From: Strongylocentrotus droebachiensis | Lineage: Eukaryota; Echinodermata; Echinoidea; Camarodonta; Strongylocentrotidae | Direction: 5' to 3' | Assembly: GCA_035222895.1 (NCBI GenBank) | Contig: JAVYIG010007899.1 | Coordinates: 1-64,000 of the forward strand | Length of the DNA stretch: 64,000 nt | Shown here: positions 23,691 to 36,220 of the stretch, one piece after another | How positions within the stretch are numbered: the stretch's first letter is position 1 | Layout of the letters: each line of letters begins with the position of its first letter | Program-made: the position numbers and the translations under genes | The notes under the pieces: generated by a model | Seen by the model: only the letters and a program-made list of their open reading frames with translations | Database searches by the model: none | What the model was told of the DNA's origin: nothing

Positions 23691-24882
23691 ATTTCTTAGG
23701 GTGAGGTTTCCTTTAACTCTTATCGTGCCAAGAACACTGTTCTGTGCATGCGCTATAGTAACAATTTAAACTACACGCACTTGAACCAACCCTAAATTAA
23801 CTAAGCACACAGGAGATTAGTAGCGGGCACAATAGGGATTAGCACTGTGGCACTGGGTGAATTGCAGAGTGGCAGCTTAAGAGTTAAGGTCATGACATAA
23901 GACATAAAATATAAGTTTTTATTTGAAGAATGAAATGTATATTTATCAATAATATTTGTAAGTTTTTGCTTTCAAAGTTGTGATTTTACACTCTTATATG
24001 GTTGTATATTTATAGTGAATATTTTATGAAAATATGCAATTAATAGGATTCATGGTGTGTGATTTGTTATGCAATGATTAGATGATTCAGGTGGTATATT
24101 TGATTAAACAGTGTCTTCATAATATGCTGCACTGGAACAATGGAAATCATGTGATTCTACCTTTTCATACAAAGCTAGCATATTTTTGACTTGGTTAAAA
24201 GGACCATTAGGATTTGATATATCATTCTATGATGAACCATACATGTATATATTGTTTTATGAAGAAGAAATGTCTACCATGCATGCCTAATTCCATCCAG
24301 AATCATCAATCTAGCTAAGATTCATTCATGTGTGCTTATATTATGCTTCAAGATATCTAAATATTCATAGTGAAGACAGCGACAACTGAATTCCAAAGTT
24401 TGTAAGATATATGCAAGTTTTCATCAGAAGATAATTGTAAATTTTAAGATATTTTTCTATCAGGATTTTGTGATTTAAAGAATTTCCATCCTGTGGTCTT
24501 TCAAATAGGAGTCATTGTTCATATATAAAGCACAAGAGAGCCACACATTCCACAGTAGCAATATTCATATACCTCAAATAATAAATTAATGATCCACTTT
24601 TTGAATGATCATGTGTAGATTGATAATGTATAAAACCATCATGATGATGTCTGTTTTCTACATTACACATGTAGTTTTTACTATTAATAGTCCATAACAT
24701 GCACATGTGCAGTTTTTTATCTATCACTCTTTATTAAAAGTATCAATATCAAAGAGATGGATGAATTCTCTAGAAAAATCTGGTAAAACAGTAAGCTTTA
24801 TTTTAGATTTTTGGCCTCGATAGGAAAACTGGTTTTACATGAATTCATGACATTAGTTGAGTTAGTGAAAGAACTTTCTTTC

Positions 24883-25017
24883 TTATACATCTTATGAAAG
24901 AGTGTTTTATCCCAAATTGTGTATTATCATTTTTGAGTGGTATGTGTTCAAGCGTGCATACCACACAAAATCATACTAAATAATTTGGGATGAAACACTC
25001 TTTCATAAGATGTATAA
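24883..25017. mobile_element. Palindromic MITE-like element downstream of the channel gene
   Basis: A 36-bp left arm (24883-24918, TTATACATCTTATGAAAGAG...) is mirrored at 24982-25017 with one mismatch. The spacer contains a second small inverted pair, GTGGTATG/CATACCAC. It has no coding capacity. Confidence 0.8.
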
Positions 25018-25767
25018 TAACTTACTGTTCATAGATGATTTTTAAAATAATTAGCAATTTTCTAGGTGTAAACTTTTTATTTTGACTCACACTATATACA
25101 TGCTAACGCACAGAAGTGAGGAGAGTCACGTGACCAAATACCAGAATCAAAGTTTTGAGAGCAAGCATTTACACTGCAAAAATCTGAATTTTCTGCTGGC
25201 ATTTAAAAAAAAAGCCACAGGTGGATTTTTAGATTTTGTTATTTGCCAGTAGTTGCTAGCAACTACTGATGAGACACCATATTGTGAGATAATTTTGCAG
25301 CAGTGTAAATGTAGCTTCTTTCTCGCGTTATAGGGGGGAGGGGGGAGAGGGGTGCACTGAAATGAAATAACAAAATGTACATGATTGTTTTGATTACTTC
25401 TGAAAGATAATATTACATTAAATTAAAATGTTAAATAAAATCTAAAGAGAAAGAATTTCTGTAGTTGCCTTCGTGGACAAATGTTCAAGACTTGGAATGT
25501 AAATATTAAACTTGAGAAGAATAAATTTATCATGTTAATATCAGTGACAGTTTTAATCAATTCATTTGTGTGACATGTTAGGTTAACCATTCATTATATT
25601 TTGTATTCCTCTCCTACAGATACCCTCTTACACGTTCAAACAGTTACTGTGATATCTTGAACAATCTTCTCAGTTTAGGTACATGTATTGTACTTGATAA
25701 ATTTGTATTTAGTTGTGCTGGAAATGAATGGATAAATGTAACCCCTGTATGAGTGGCAGCAGTAGAT

Positions 25768-25946
25768 CATACACATTATAGTCGATCACTGCCGTGTTAC
25801 ACACGAACCATAAGAACAACATTTAACTGAGACTGATGGTCAAACACATTATATATATTTTTTTAATAAACACATTATAGTCGATCACTGCTGTGTTACA
25901 CACATACCATAAGAACAACATTTAACTGAGACTGATGGTCAAACTG
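25768..25946. repeat. Tandem duplication of about 80 bp
   Basis: CACATTATAGTCGATCACTG and the following ~60 bases (through GAGACTGATGGTCAAAC) occur at about 25772-25847 and 25870-25945. They are separated by a short AT tract and differ at only a few positions. Confidence 0.85.
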
Positions 25947-25964
25947 AAAGCTGCAGAAACAAAG

Positions 25965-26060
25965 ATATTGAGAGGGAGAAAGAAAGTGAGAAAGAAAGAA
26001 GAAAGAGAGAGAGAAAGAAAGAAAGAGAGAAAGAAAGAGAGAGAGAGAGAGCAAGAGGAT
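25965..26060. repeat. GA-rich microsatellite
   Basis: Purine-only tract of GA, GAAA and AAAG repeats. ORFs over it are low-complexity artefacts. Confidence 0.85.
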
Positions 26061-26432
26061 GTGCTCAGGGATAATGATAGAAATGGAAAATAGTATAATA
26101 ATTAAAAAAAAAAAAAAAAAGAACACTTGAAAGAGATTGAAAAGAGGATACGAGAAGAGCTTGCATAGGCCTTTGAAGATTTCTAGAAGAATAGAACTAT
26201 TACATGTATTTATTCGGCATTCCAAATACAGCGATATGAGATATAAAGTAAGAACAAATGATTCAAGTTTCAAGTTTTATTTATCTTCTTTCTTTTTTTT
26301 TAATTCAGCTTCCCCTGCTGCACTTTCACACAAGTTTTGTTGAAGGAAAAAAAGAATGTGGAATTCCTAAGACCATTGGGCCTTTACCACCAACTCCTGG
26401 AAGAGCACCAGAGGAAGCTACAAACATTGGAG

Positions 26433-26488
26433 AACCCCCCCCCCCCCCCCCCCAAAAAAAAAAAAAAAAAAAAAAAAGAGAGAGAGCA
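26433..26488. repeat. Poly-C / poly-A compound tract
   Basis: A C-run is followed directly by a long A-run and GAGAGAG. The overlapping ORFs in several frames are proline/lysine artefacts. Confidence 0.9.
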
Positions 26489-26802
26489 AAATGGTGCAGA
26501 AAGAGAGAATATGAAACAAAGAATGGGAAAGAAACAAAACATTAATGACCAGATTACCAAAGGGTCCACTTTCTTTACAGCAGGGCCCATATATATTCAT
26601 AAAACCTTATTAAGCTACATGTAGTTGCCAGCTAGGCTCTGGTAGCCAACTAAACTCCCTATGGAGTAGCCAACTTGCCCAACTAGTTGGAACTAGCCAG
26701 TGTGCCTTCTGGTGGAGTAGACGTGGGTGGAATAAATAGTTCATTTACATCATTCTTTGTGCAGCACTGGAAGTCTTAAAGAGATATTCATAAAACCTTA
26801 CT

Positions 26803-27779
26803 AACTAGATGGAATTCGACTGCGCGCAGTCGAAAATGATGCCTCCGTCAAAGAGCAATTTTACCAACCAAAACAGAAGAAATTTTTCAAATTCAAGTTC
26901 ATTTGTAATCCATTAACAGGTTCTCAAAATATCGTGATTACAAGCAATTTCTCATATACATATATGACCCTTTGAACTTTGACCTCATGACCCTAAAATA
27001 TACTCAGTACATTGGCTCTGCAAGATGTCCTGAGCTTAATAGTAATCTATCTGTCAGTTCTAATGAGAATGCGTTCACAAGCTATTTTTGCATACATAAT
27101 GAGCCCATGACCTTTGACCTCATGACCCAAGAATCTACTCAGTTCAATTGCCTCTGCAAGATACATACATGATCTAAGTTTGGCAGGAATCCATCAATCT
27201 GTTCTTGAGATAACGCGATCACGAGCTGTTTTTGCATATATAATGAGCCCTGTGACCTTTGACCTTTGACCTCGTGACCCCAAACTCTAATCAGGTCATT
27301 GGCTCTGCAAGATAAATACATGACCAAAGTTTAGCAGGAATCCATTAATCGGTTCTTCAGATAACGCGATCACGAGCTGTTTTTGCATACATAATGAGCC
27401 CTGTGACCTTTGACCTTTGACCTCGTGACCCCAAAATCTAATCAGTTCATCGGCTCTGCAAGATACATACATGACTAAAGTTTGGCAGGAATCCATCAAT
27501 CGGTTCTTCAGATAACGCGATCACGAGCTGTTTTTGCATACATAATGAGCCCTGTGACCTTTGACCTTTGACCTCGTGACCCCAAAATCTAATCAGTTCA
27601 TCGGCTCTGCAAGATACATACATGACCAAAGTTTGGCAGGAATCCATCAATCGGTTCTTCAGATAACGCGATCACGAGAACGGGACGTACGGACGTACGG
27701 ACGGACGTACGTACGGACGTACGGACGGACGGACAACCCGAAAACATAATGCCTCCGGCTACTTCGTAACGGAGGCATA
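26803..27779 (+). mobile_element. Pearl/mini-me-like non-autonomous element, copy 1
   Basis: It begins AACTAGATGGAATTCGACTG with the palindrome GACTGCGCGCAGTC. It then carries four or five ~145-151-bp internal repeats (each with TGACCTTTGACCT, CAAAGTTTGGCAGGAATCC and ATAACGCGATCACGAGC), an ACGG/ACGT microsatellite (27680-27734), and a terminal hairpin ATGCCTCCGGC...AACGGAGGCAT. A second copy is at 61694-63096 in the same orientation. Known family resemblance: pearl and mini-me elements have this order of repeats, microsatellite and hairpin. Assignment to that Helitron-like group is inference. Confidence 0.8.
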
Positions 27780-29566
27780 ACAACCATATCAGGTAGTACC
27801 AAACTAGGGAGGATTTTATTTGCTAAGTTGCTAGCTAGAGAATGGAATACAGTGCTGTTGGGAACATCAGAATTGATTTGAAAGAGAGGAATGTGGAGAC
27901 AATATTTCAACGGGAAAATTTCCAGGACTCTTTGTTCACAAGTTTACCTTGGCAGAATATAAACAACCAATGGTTGATGCATTACCCTTTATTGCATGTT
28001 TAGCATTTGGAAGAAGAAGAATCAGCTAGTCTCTTTCTCTTTCTCATATTAGTTCCCCCCCCCCCTCTTTTCTCGTCCTTTTCATTCTCCTTAGTCAATC
28101 TCTGCCCTCTGTCTCTGTCTTACTAATTGTTCTCGAGATCTCTTTCTTGCGCTTTACAAAAAATAATTTTCTCAGTTTTCTCTTCTCTCCCATTCAATTT
28201 TCTTTCTTTCTTTCTAGTGACGTTAAGGTATTGTTCATGTTACACTGTAACACTTCTGGGACTCTTGCAAAGGTCCATGGCAAATGTGCAAGTAATTACA
28301 AATGCAGTGTGCACTTTGTCTCCATCCTTCTATTACTCCTACACATCTCCCTAATTTCTCCACTGGACTATAAACCTCTTGTAATTATCTCAAATCTTTA
28401 AAATTTGTTTAATTCCTCACACAAAATAACTGATAAAGTCACACAATTAATGAACATACATGTATAGTGCTTCAAATGAATTGTATTTATTTCTAAGGTA
28501 GTACATGTACCTTGTATGAACACAATAAGGCAGAGTTGTGAAGGATACATTAGTACTGCAATCATAAACTACATCACATCTAGAGGTTAATCTGAATCAA
28601 GTCACTATAGCTTTCACTCATTGAATTTATAAGAGTATGATACTAACACTTTTTCCCTTATTACAAAGATATCAGGTATTGGTAAAGATATCTAGCAACA
28701 TGCTGAATGTTGAAGCTCATTTAATCAATACACTGACATTTACATAATTTATGAGCAGGTACTGTACATGTACAATACATCATAACTACTTTGAGCTAAA
28801 CACATGCCCTTCAGCATGAAGTAGTGATATGGAGCAATTTTGCATTCGATTTTCAGTTTAAAACATCATGAGATCTGTCACCATTCTAAAAATAAGTCAA
28901 AAAAGACAAAAAACAGGATTTTAGTAATCTGTGCAGTAAGTAAAGCTTCTTTAGCTAATTCAAGATGAAATTCGATTTTTACAAAATATAATGAAATGAG
29001 CTACCTTACAGCAATTTAGTTACAAAGAATACATGTCAGTATTCACTAGGGAGAGATGATGAAAAAATGCTTCCAAAACAGAAATATTCATTGTTTATGC
29101 AAGCTTATTTTGTCACATTTTTTACAAAATGTAAGGATGAATTACAAAGTTGACAATATCGAGATTTAAACAAAAGGTGCAGAGAATCATTTGCTTAACA
29201 TTACATTGGATGCACATGTATTGTAAACAAATCTTTACAAAAGGCAAAAGAATACTTGGCAATATAGTTTAATGTGTAGTTATTCATACTTATAAGACTA
29301 TACTACGGCACATGATCATACTTTAATGTACCGGTACACTAGAACAAAATGACATGATAAAGTCCTCAAGCTTATGATGCCTGCCTGCCTGTCTGGCACT
29401 TCATACCTTGATTGGTATGTAGACATGATGTAATTGAACCACATGACCTATGAAACAGAAACTTGACGTGTCTAACATTTTAATGTATACAAGTACATGG
29501 CATTGCACACTCTATTATTTCTCTACAAATTAAGTTACACATATAGGTCGTATTTGTACCTTGTAG

Positions 29567-29571
<5 letters not shown>

Positions 29572-29609
<38 letters not shown>

Positions 29610-29618
29610 GAGAGAAGG
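29572..29618. repeat. (GA)n microsatellite
   Basis: Nearly pure GAGAGA run of about 46 bp. Confidence 0.9.
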
Positions 29619-30775
29619 GTGAGGTGGATAGGCTAGAAGAGGAAGAGAGCCAGACATATACATGTAGAGATGGACTGACAAAAAGATTCTACTCACTAAA
29701 GTACTGCAGATATAAATTACTAAGAACATGGCTATTTCACATCTATACATGAAACATATTAAATTCATACAGAAAAAGGCACATTTGATTACTGTAATGA
29801 GAGGCAGAGTCGTATTTACCCATCAATTAGCACAACACAAAACTATCTTTCTTACACCATACATGTACATTACATACTTACAACAATTTATCTTCTCAGA
29901 CATTGAAGTACATGTACAACTGTATTGATATAGAGTGATGCACATTTCCTGGCATAATCATTAAAAATCAGAATGTTTTGGCAAGAGAAAGAGAAGTTAT
30001 TGATAGTTGTACCAAACGTGAAGATGTCATGATAAATGTTTTCCACATCAAAGATTCAAGCAATAAAGGCAGCATGGTAAATGGGTAATACATTTGTTTG
30101 TTTTCCATTTATCAATTTTTTCTTCAATATTTCATTCCAGAATAACTGAATGAAAGTAGAAATGTGGATTATTACCATCACAATGAAATAATGTAACCAC
30201 GTTATCTGGATATCAGTTTAATCTTTTCAAATTATTGTAATTGATTATACCCTGTACATATATTTGATTGTTTCAGCCAACATGTGACATTGCACAAAAA
30301 TCATAATACTGTACATGACACATTTCCTGTTTATCTGATATTCATCTCCTTCCTGATGCCAACTTCCCTAATCCAGAAATTAAATACTGTCCACCGGCTA
30401 CCTATTGCAATCTTATCATTCCACACAATACTTGGCAAGAATTATCCTACTGGCTGACCAAATGAGTTGAACAAACATACTGCACATTTATACAGGATTT
30501 CAGTGTGTTCTATCTCACAACTAAATGAACAGAATGGATAGATTGATTGTAAAAGATTGCTAGATGGGAAGGTGCTGTCTTATTAATTATACATTCAAAT
30601 ACATGACAAATTTACAGAAATGTAAAAGATACTTTCTTTTCTTAAAAAAGTAAACATGTAACAAACTATTCAGTTTCCATTAAAACATAAAACAGTTATA
30701 TAAACACCAACTGGCAAGTTCATATTAACAAAAACAATGTACTCACATTTTTTAATACTGTTGACGACTTGTTAA

Positions 30776-31531
30776 AGGCCAAGTCCACTCCAAAAATAAT
30801 TTGCTTTTATTTAATAGATGCAGAAAAACAAGAGAAACAGAGTACGGTAAACAAACATTTAGTAAAATCTATTACTAATAAGGAAGTTTTGTTTTTGTTT
30901 TAGAGTATGAAAAACTGTGGAACTTAGAAAATCACTACAAAAATTGTCAATTTGGTTATGAATTTGTGGCGTCATTGCCTCACTATTTATCAATTGCCTT
31001 GTATATTTTTTATCCCATTAATTCCCCTTTTTATCCCCCAAAACTTGATTTCCCCATGCCTTTGCCCAGGTTATATGATTTGAATCATATTGCGTGCATG
31101 ACATTTCACCGATCTTTCATTAACTTTGAAGAATTGATAGTATTCTCTGAATATTGTATATTCGTAATCATTAATTTTTAAACGAACGGTTCATCAAAAT
31201 TCACATTTTTTTCATGATTTAACTGAAAAAAAAATTACTCTATTAGTGCATCCACACACATTATTAGCAATTTAACTTGGATGCTGGCGAGAGGAAATAA
31301 GATTTTTACGGGGAAAATTGGAAATTTAAACTATCAATATAAAGAAAACAATTAGTGGATAGTGAGGCATTGACGTCACAGATTCATTAGTGAGTTTCAA
31401 AGTTTTTCATGTCATTAAAAATTCATAACTTTCTTATTAGTTCTCTGATTTTGCTCAAACTTTTTTTGATTGGTTCGTCTGATATTTCTGCTTCTATTGA
31501 AAGTAAATTATTTTTGGATTGGACTTGCCCT
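30776..31531. mobile_element. TTAA-flanked MITE-like element (AGGCCAAGTCCA ends)
   Basis: TTAA at 30772-30775 precedes AGGCCAAGTCCACTCCAAAA. At the other end AATTATTTTTGGATTGGACTTGCCCT runs into TTAA (31532-31535). The ends are inverted repeats of about 28 bp with a few mismatches. TTAA target duplication is the hallmark of the piggyBac superfamily. There is no transposase, so it is non-autonomous. Confidence 0.7.
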
Positions 31532-32162
31532 TTAAAGTCAGTACTTTTGAAGAGATATAGAAACACATTTGATCTCACACAGAATGCACATCAAATTCCT
31601 GAGAATCTAGATAGTCTTGAACTCTCTTGTTAGCATTCCAATTTGATTGTCATTAACATATAATTCATGTTTGTGCTTCAGTTTATAATTTTCTTAACTT
31701 TTATTCTTAATGATACATATATATTCAACTTAGTTTTTTCATCAATCAAAACCACTCGGCAAGGCACAAAAGTGACAAAACATTACTTTTCAAGCCCAGC
31801 AAGCCTTTCCCAAACAATGAGTAATCTCATTTTCTTGCACAATGTAATATGAACTGGCAAGAAACAAGAAATGCTCGCAATAAAGATACATGTAAAATAT
31901 ACATACATGTACACATGTATATGAGTACAAATGAATGATAAAGTTATTAAATATCATTTTCATATTCAACTTATAGCTTACAGCAAAGTCTACATCTATG
32001 TTAAACAAAATCCAGTGAAATACATAGAGGGCAGTTAGATACTAAAAGCAGAAAGTATTACACTCTTGTGATCTGGGTTCTACCTTCTTACACGTACCAT
32101 GCTCCTACTAAAAGAGAGAAGCTATTCAAAAAATACATCGCACATCAACACTCAGAATTCAT

Positions 32163-32200
32163 AGAGAGAGAGAGAGAGAGATAGAGAGAGAGAGAGAAAT
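32163..32200. repeat. (GA)n microsatellite
   Basis: GAGAGA run interrupted once by ATAG. Confidence 0.9.
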
Positions 32201-32375
32201 TTACATGGGCTAACCATTTTGATTAACAAAAAACAAGTCATTAGATGGGATTACATTGAGGTTTCGCAGAAAAAAACAGGATTTATCCTTGGTTCAAATA
32301 AAAAAATATGAAAACTTGAAATTTCATAACTTAAGAGTACGTCCACACTCCGAATGGTCCCCAACTCTGAGATAC

Positions 32376-32412
32376 ACTGTACATGTACATGTACATGTAC
32401 GTACATGTACAT
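32376..32412. repeat. ACATGT/GTAC simple repeat
   Basis: Overlapping palindromic GTACATGTAC units. Confidence 0.85.
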
Positions 32413-33379
32413 CCTGTATCCTCAAAGTTTAAAACCAGACCAACAAAGTTGACAGACTCTCATGTGAATCTAATTATCAAACATTAAATGCAATCAAGAA
32501 AGAAATATATTTCGAAGAGGGCTAAGGCTAATGTTGTCAGCATCTAACTTTCATAAGTGACTGGACTGTAAGGTCACTGTACTTGATGTGTTCTCAAATT
32601 TCAGAGGTGGCAACAACATTTCAACAAGAAATATTTTTTTAGTAAAAACCATATTTCTTACATAATGGATACTTAAAGTACAACTGAATACTTAAAATAC
32701 AACTGAATAGTAGTTTCTATAACACCAGATTGCCATGCACACAGAAAAGCTATACACATGCAGAAGAATGATTTCATAAATCTGACAATAAATACAGCAT
32801 GAAACCACAGACCTACCAAGTAGTCTTACATGATGAAACTTAGAGAAACATCTGTCTGCTTTTATTTTTTTTAAAATACTCATTTTGTCTTTTGATGCTC
32901 TCTTCCAATAGAGGAATACAGTGTGGCTGGATGTAGTCTCAGCGGATTGGCGGATCCCAGAATGAAATACACCTGTAGATTGATTTGTCAGTCTACATAC
33001 ATGTAACTGTACATGAACCTGTGCTTGATAACATTTTCCATTACCAACTTTTCTCCATCAATGTTCTATGTCCTAATAAAACTCTGTGACCATGTCCCAA
33101 ATGTCCTAAAAATGACGTCTAATTTTTCTAATTCACATCACAGAAGAAAATGTCAGGTGGCTGACGCTTACAACCTTTCATTAGGTTTTCAAAATCAGAA
33201 TCATACATCATTGCTCTAATCCTCTAGTGCATTCTAAAGCTTTACAACAAACCAGGAACACTGATTCTTCTCCATTATTCATCTTCATGACTTTGTCAAG
33301 AGCTAACTTCGTTAGCAATCATCCTGGCCTAGGCCTAGGTCTAGGATAGTATTTGGACTAGGTTTATACTCCTCCATCA

Positions 33380-35107
33380 TTAGTCTTCTAGTAGTTCTTC
33401 ATCAAGGGCTGATAGATGGCTGAGCTGAGAATCATCGGCGTCCAGATCTAAAGAGCTATCAACTACCTTCTCCATATCAGACTTATAATCTTGGATGGAT
33501 TCATGAAGAGAATAAAGCTCACTTAGAAGAGACATATCCAGCTGACGTAGACCAACCTGACAATAAAATCAGATTTAATACAGGAAAATATAGATGGTTT
33601 GCAAAAAACTCTGCATAAATATCAAATTAATCCAGTGTAATTAGCCATTAATTTCTGGATCACTCCAGTCCATACTCAGAAAACTGCAGCCAATGGGTTA
33701 TTCTGTGTTAGTTCAAACTGGCCCAAATCTGGTGAATGGGGTACTAATAATTTGTGTTTTATAAATGACATCACAAGTTTTATTGCCATTGGTAAAATGA
33801 TTTGTGTGCATGGGCTACATGTAGATGCCTATGGAGCTACATGTACATGTACATGTATGTTATGCATTCCACAAGTATATGTTAACCAAAAGAAATATTT
33901 GGTTAATGTTGAAATAACTATATCTCTGTAACCACCAAGTCAAATTTGTTGATACTGACATATTTAGAAAGGAAATGTAGGTAAATCTCAACAAATTGCC
34001 ATTTTTCGTGTGTGGTCAATTATTAAAGTTCAATAAACTCTTGAGTCTTGACCTTAATGCTTTAACCTTGAAATTTCACCTTGAGGGCTGGGGAATCTGG
34101 AGATGAATTTAGTAGATTTACATTTAACATTTCGTTTACATCTTTAAAAAAAAAAAATAATAATAATAATTGTTGTTTACTTCGATTCAGCTTCTCTTAA
34201 AGGTAAAGACCAGTATTGGCAACGCCCCAATTTCAAAAAATGAAATGGAAGCTCTCATTACCAATCATGTGAAAGAATATGTTTTGACTAATACATGATG
34301 ATAAAAAATTTGCCGGGAAACCGCCTACTAATTCATATATTTGGTAAATTTATTTCTCTCATGGTCTGGTGAGAGAGATAGGGTAGTCCCATATACATCT
34401 TTCTGTGTATAGTGCTTGTAACTTTACGAAGAATGAGCCAAATTTCTTATCATTTTGATGATTCCAGAACCTTGCAGATGCTAGATGCTAGATGATCGAC
34501 CTTTTCTTATTGATTCCACAACGTTTCTTTCACAATGCAATCGCATGACCATTACTGGTCTTTACCTTTAAAGTTTGCAAAAAGTCAAGAGCCGAAATTC
34601 ACTGGTTCAGCAATGTCCATGGCGACAATGAATTATACAAAAACATCTGTTATGTAAACACACAGGTTGATTTTGCCATGTCATTTCAAACAAAATCCTT
34701 GAAATTATGCATCTCCTACATATATATCACCTTGATGAGTGAGGGTAAAAAAAATCTAGAGTGTCCAACACCAGACACGCAATGACCCCACTCACCCATA
34801 CTTAGCTTCCATATTTTAATTTTCTATATTTCATAAATTGTTTTCTCACCATCTCTTTGCGAAGCAAGGCCAAGGCAGCATCTAGATTTCCTCTTGGTAT
34901 TTCAATGCGTTTCCTTTTTTTCCTTCCTCCACTCTTATGAACATGGCTTGGAGAAAATCCAGCAGTAAGACTGTCTTGTATGTTCGTTTGGTGGGCTAAA
35001 ATTCTACCTGTTTCACGCCAAGTTCCACTGTTAGCATTTAGAAGTCCACTCAAACTTTTTGGTAACGCTGGCAGTCCTGGGAGTTTCATGTTTGAACTGG
35101 AATCCAT
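33380..35107 (-). CDS. FAM89: FAM89-family (leucine repeat adaptor) protein, complete, two exons
   Basis: Exon 1 (34850-35107, ATG at 35107) joins exon 2 (33380-33556, TAA) at codon phase 0 with a GTGAGA donor and a TTGTCAG acceptor, giving 144 residues. The match to FAM89A/B is strong on either side of the intron. The N-terminal part has LPALPKSLSGLLNANSGTWRE; then come a basic KKRKRIE stretch and a conserved block GNLDAALALLRKEM, then VGLRQLDMSLLSELYSLHES. The tail is acidic (LDLDADDSQL, DEELLED). Family knowledge: FAM89B/LRAP25 is a small leucine-rich adaptor that links LIMK1 to MRCK in actin regulation. Transfer of that role here is inference. The gene lies in the same orientation as SCFD1 and converges on the channel gene. 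A 75-codon upstream ORF ends 36 nt before the ATG. Whether it is closer to FAM89A or FAM89B cannot be told. Confidence 0.92.
34201..34567. mobile_element. TTAA-flanked MITE, copy 1 (367 bp)
   Basis: Flanked by TTAA at 34197-34200 and 34568-34571. Terminal inverted repeats are AGGTAAAGACCAGTA and TACTGGTCTTTACCT. It is almost identical in sequence and equal in length to 59853-60219, so it was active recently. It lies in the single FAM89 intron. piggyBac-like by its TTAA target. Confidence 0.9.
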
Positions 35108-35143
35108 TTTGATGATAACTTGATTGATGAAAGAGATTCAGAT

Positions 35144-35371
35144 CTACTTGATTGAGATCCGGTGGCCAAGTCTATTCAACTTTGAGTTTGAATGAAGACT
35201 ATTTACGTCATTTGAATGTAAGAAAGAAAAAAAGGATGAGGTTGAGAACATGCCAAGCTTAATCAGGATTCCTTCACCAGGCCAGGATGAACTCGCTACG
35301 AAGCGAAGCGCACGATACGGCAAGGACAGCTTGTCAGATTCAAGTCTAACAGTAATACTAACAGGTAACAT
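35144..35371 (-). other. Upstream ORF in the FAM89 5' leader
   Basis: A 75-codon ATG-to-stop ORF lies on the FAM89 strand and ends 36 nt before the FAM89 ATG. It has no recognisable domain. If the leader is unspliced here it would be a uORF; if a 5' UTR intron removes it, it is irrelevant. Confidence 0.25.
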
Positions 35372-35759
35372 CCAAGTTTATGATAAAATCTGTCTCAGTC
35401 TCACATTGATTTAATGGTCATGAGTTTCGTCATGTGAAAAGTTGTTTAGTGAGTTAGTTAGATGGCAATATCCCAATGAACTGGAGTACTGATCGAGCTA
35501 ATGATCTGAGGCGAACTGTATTTTGATGAGTCAATACCACTGTGTGACTGTAGTGTAAACACTGTATGCCCGCATCATCCTGAAGTTGAACACACAAAGG
35601 TCAAAGGCAAAACAATCATGAATGGGCGATGCCAAGAACCCGTACTTGCTCCAGAGGATGCCCACCTTGTATGTAGAATAAGCTGTATTGAAGCAGAAAA
35701 AAGATAACGATCCTAACTCCTAAGGCTAAGATAATCCTATCACCACACCAACATTGTAT

Positions 35760-36220
35760 CTGAGCTGATTGTGTACCGGTGCATGTAAATGTACGTTACA
35801 GCTCCAGTGTGCGAGCACTAGCCGCGCTACCAGCCCAGCTAGCTAACGGCTACCGGCGGTGGTATACGGAGCAATAATTGCAGCAACAAACGTTAAAAAT
35901 ATAAATTATAACTTCAGTTTTGTATCACGATAGAGTTGATAGACGATAGTCTTTCGTCCGATGGTTTGACTTGTAAGTTTTCAAAGGCAGCGAGAGACAA
36001 ACAACCAGTATAGACACACTATCTAAATAAATAGTTAGAATACCGATGCTGCTGATGCTACACTGCCACTGGTGATGCATGCCGCGTAAACACGTAAATG
36101 GAGAATATACCGATCGCGTTCGGTTGGTTTACTTCCGGGTGGGAGCTGGGAGATCGAATGGATGCCTCACGAGGGCCCCCGCGCGGCCCGCCCGCCCGTC
36201 CCACATACAGGGGTTACGCA
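35760..36220 (-). promoter_or_regulatory. CpG-rich putative promoter / first-exon region of FAM89
   Basis: This stretch is locally much richer in GC and CpG than its AT-rich surroundings (for example gccgcgctaccagcccagct near 35822 and gcgcggcccgcccgcccgtc near 36181). It lies 0.7-1.1 kb upstream of the FAM89 start codon. An ETS-type core, ACTTCCGG, is at 36131-36138. I infer a housekeeping-type promoter. Direction is assumed from the gene, and a divergent plus-strand transcript is possible. No transcription start site can be fixed from the sequence. Confidence 0.45.

Larger units (their letters stand above)
25600..33379. other. Intergenic region between the channel gene and FAM89
   Basis: Apart from the repeats listed separately, I see no coding exon. 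The stretch is AT-rich with many TACATGTA words, CT/GA microsatellites (29572-29618, 32163-32200), a GTACATGTAC run near 32380-32412 and one TTAA-flanked element. The part nearest 33379 probably includes the FAM89 3' UTR; TTTATT (AATAAA on the minus strand) occurs near 32864. Confidence 0.5.

Noticed and set aside
25771..25946. Candidate terminal repeats of a larger element
   Set aside because: The two copies are direct, adjacent and separated only by an AT tract, so a simple tandem duplication is enough.
26258..26624. Overlapping ORFs with poly-Pro/poly-Lys
   Set aside because: They are readings of a C-run followed by an A-run.
27139..27910. Several similar 60-80-residue ORFs on both strands
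   Set aside because: They are repeated translations of the ~150-bp units of the pearl-like element; the same peptides recur at 62150-62642.
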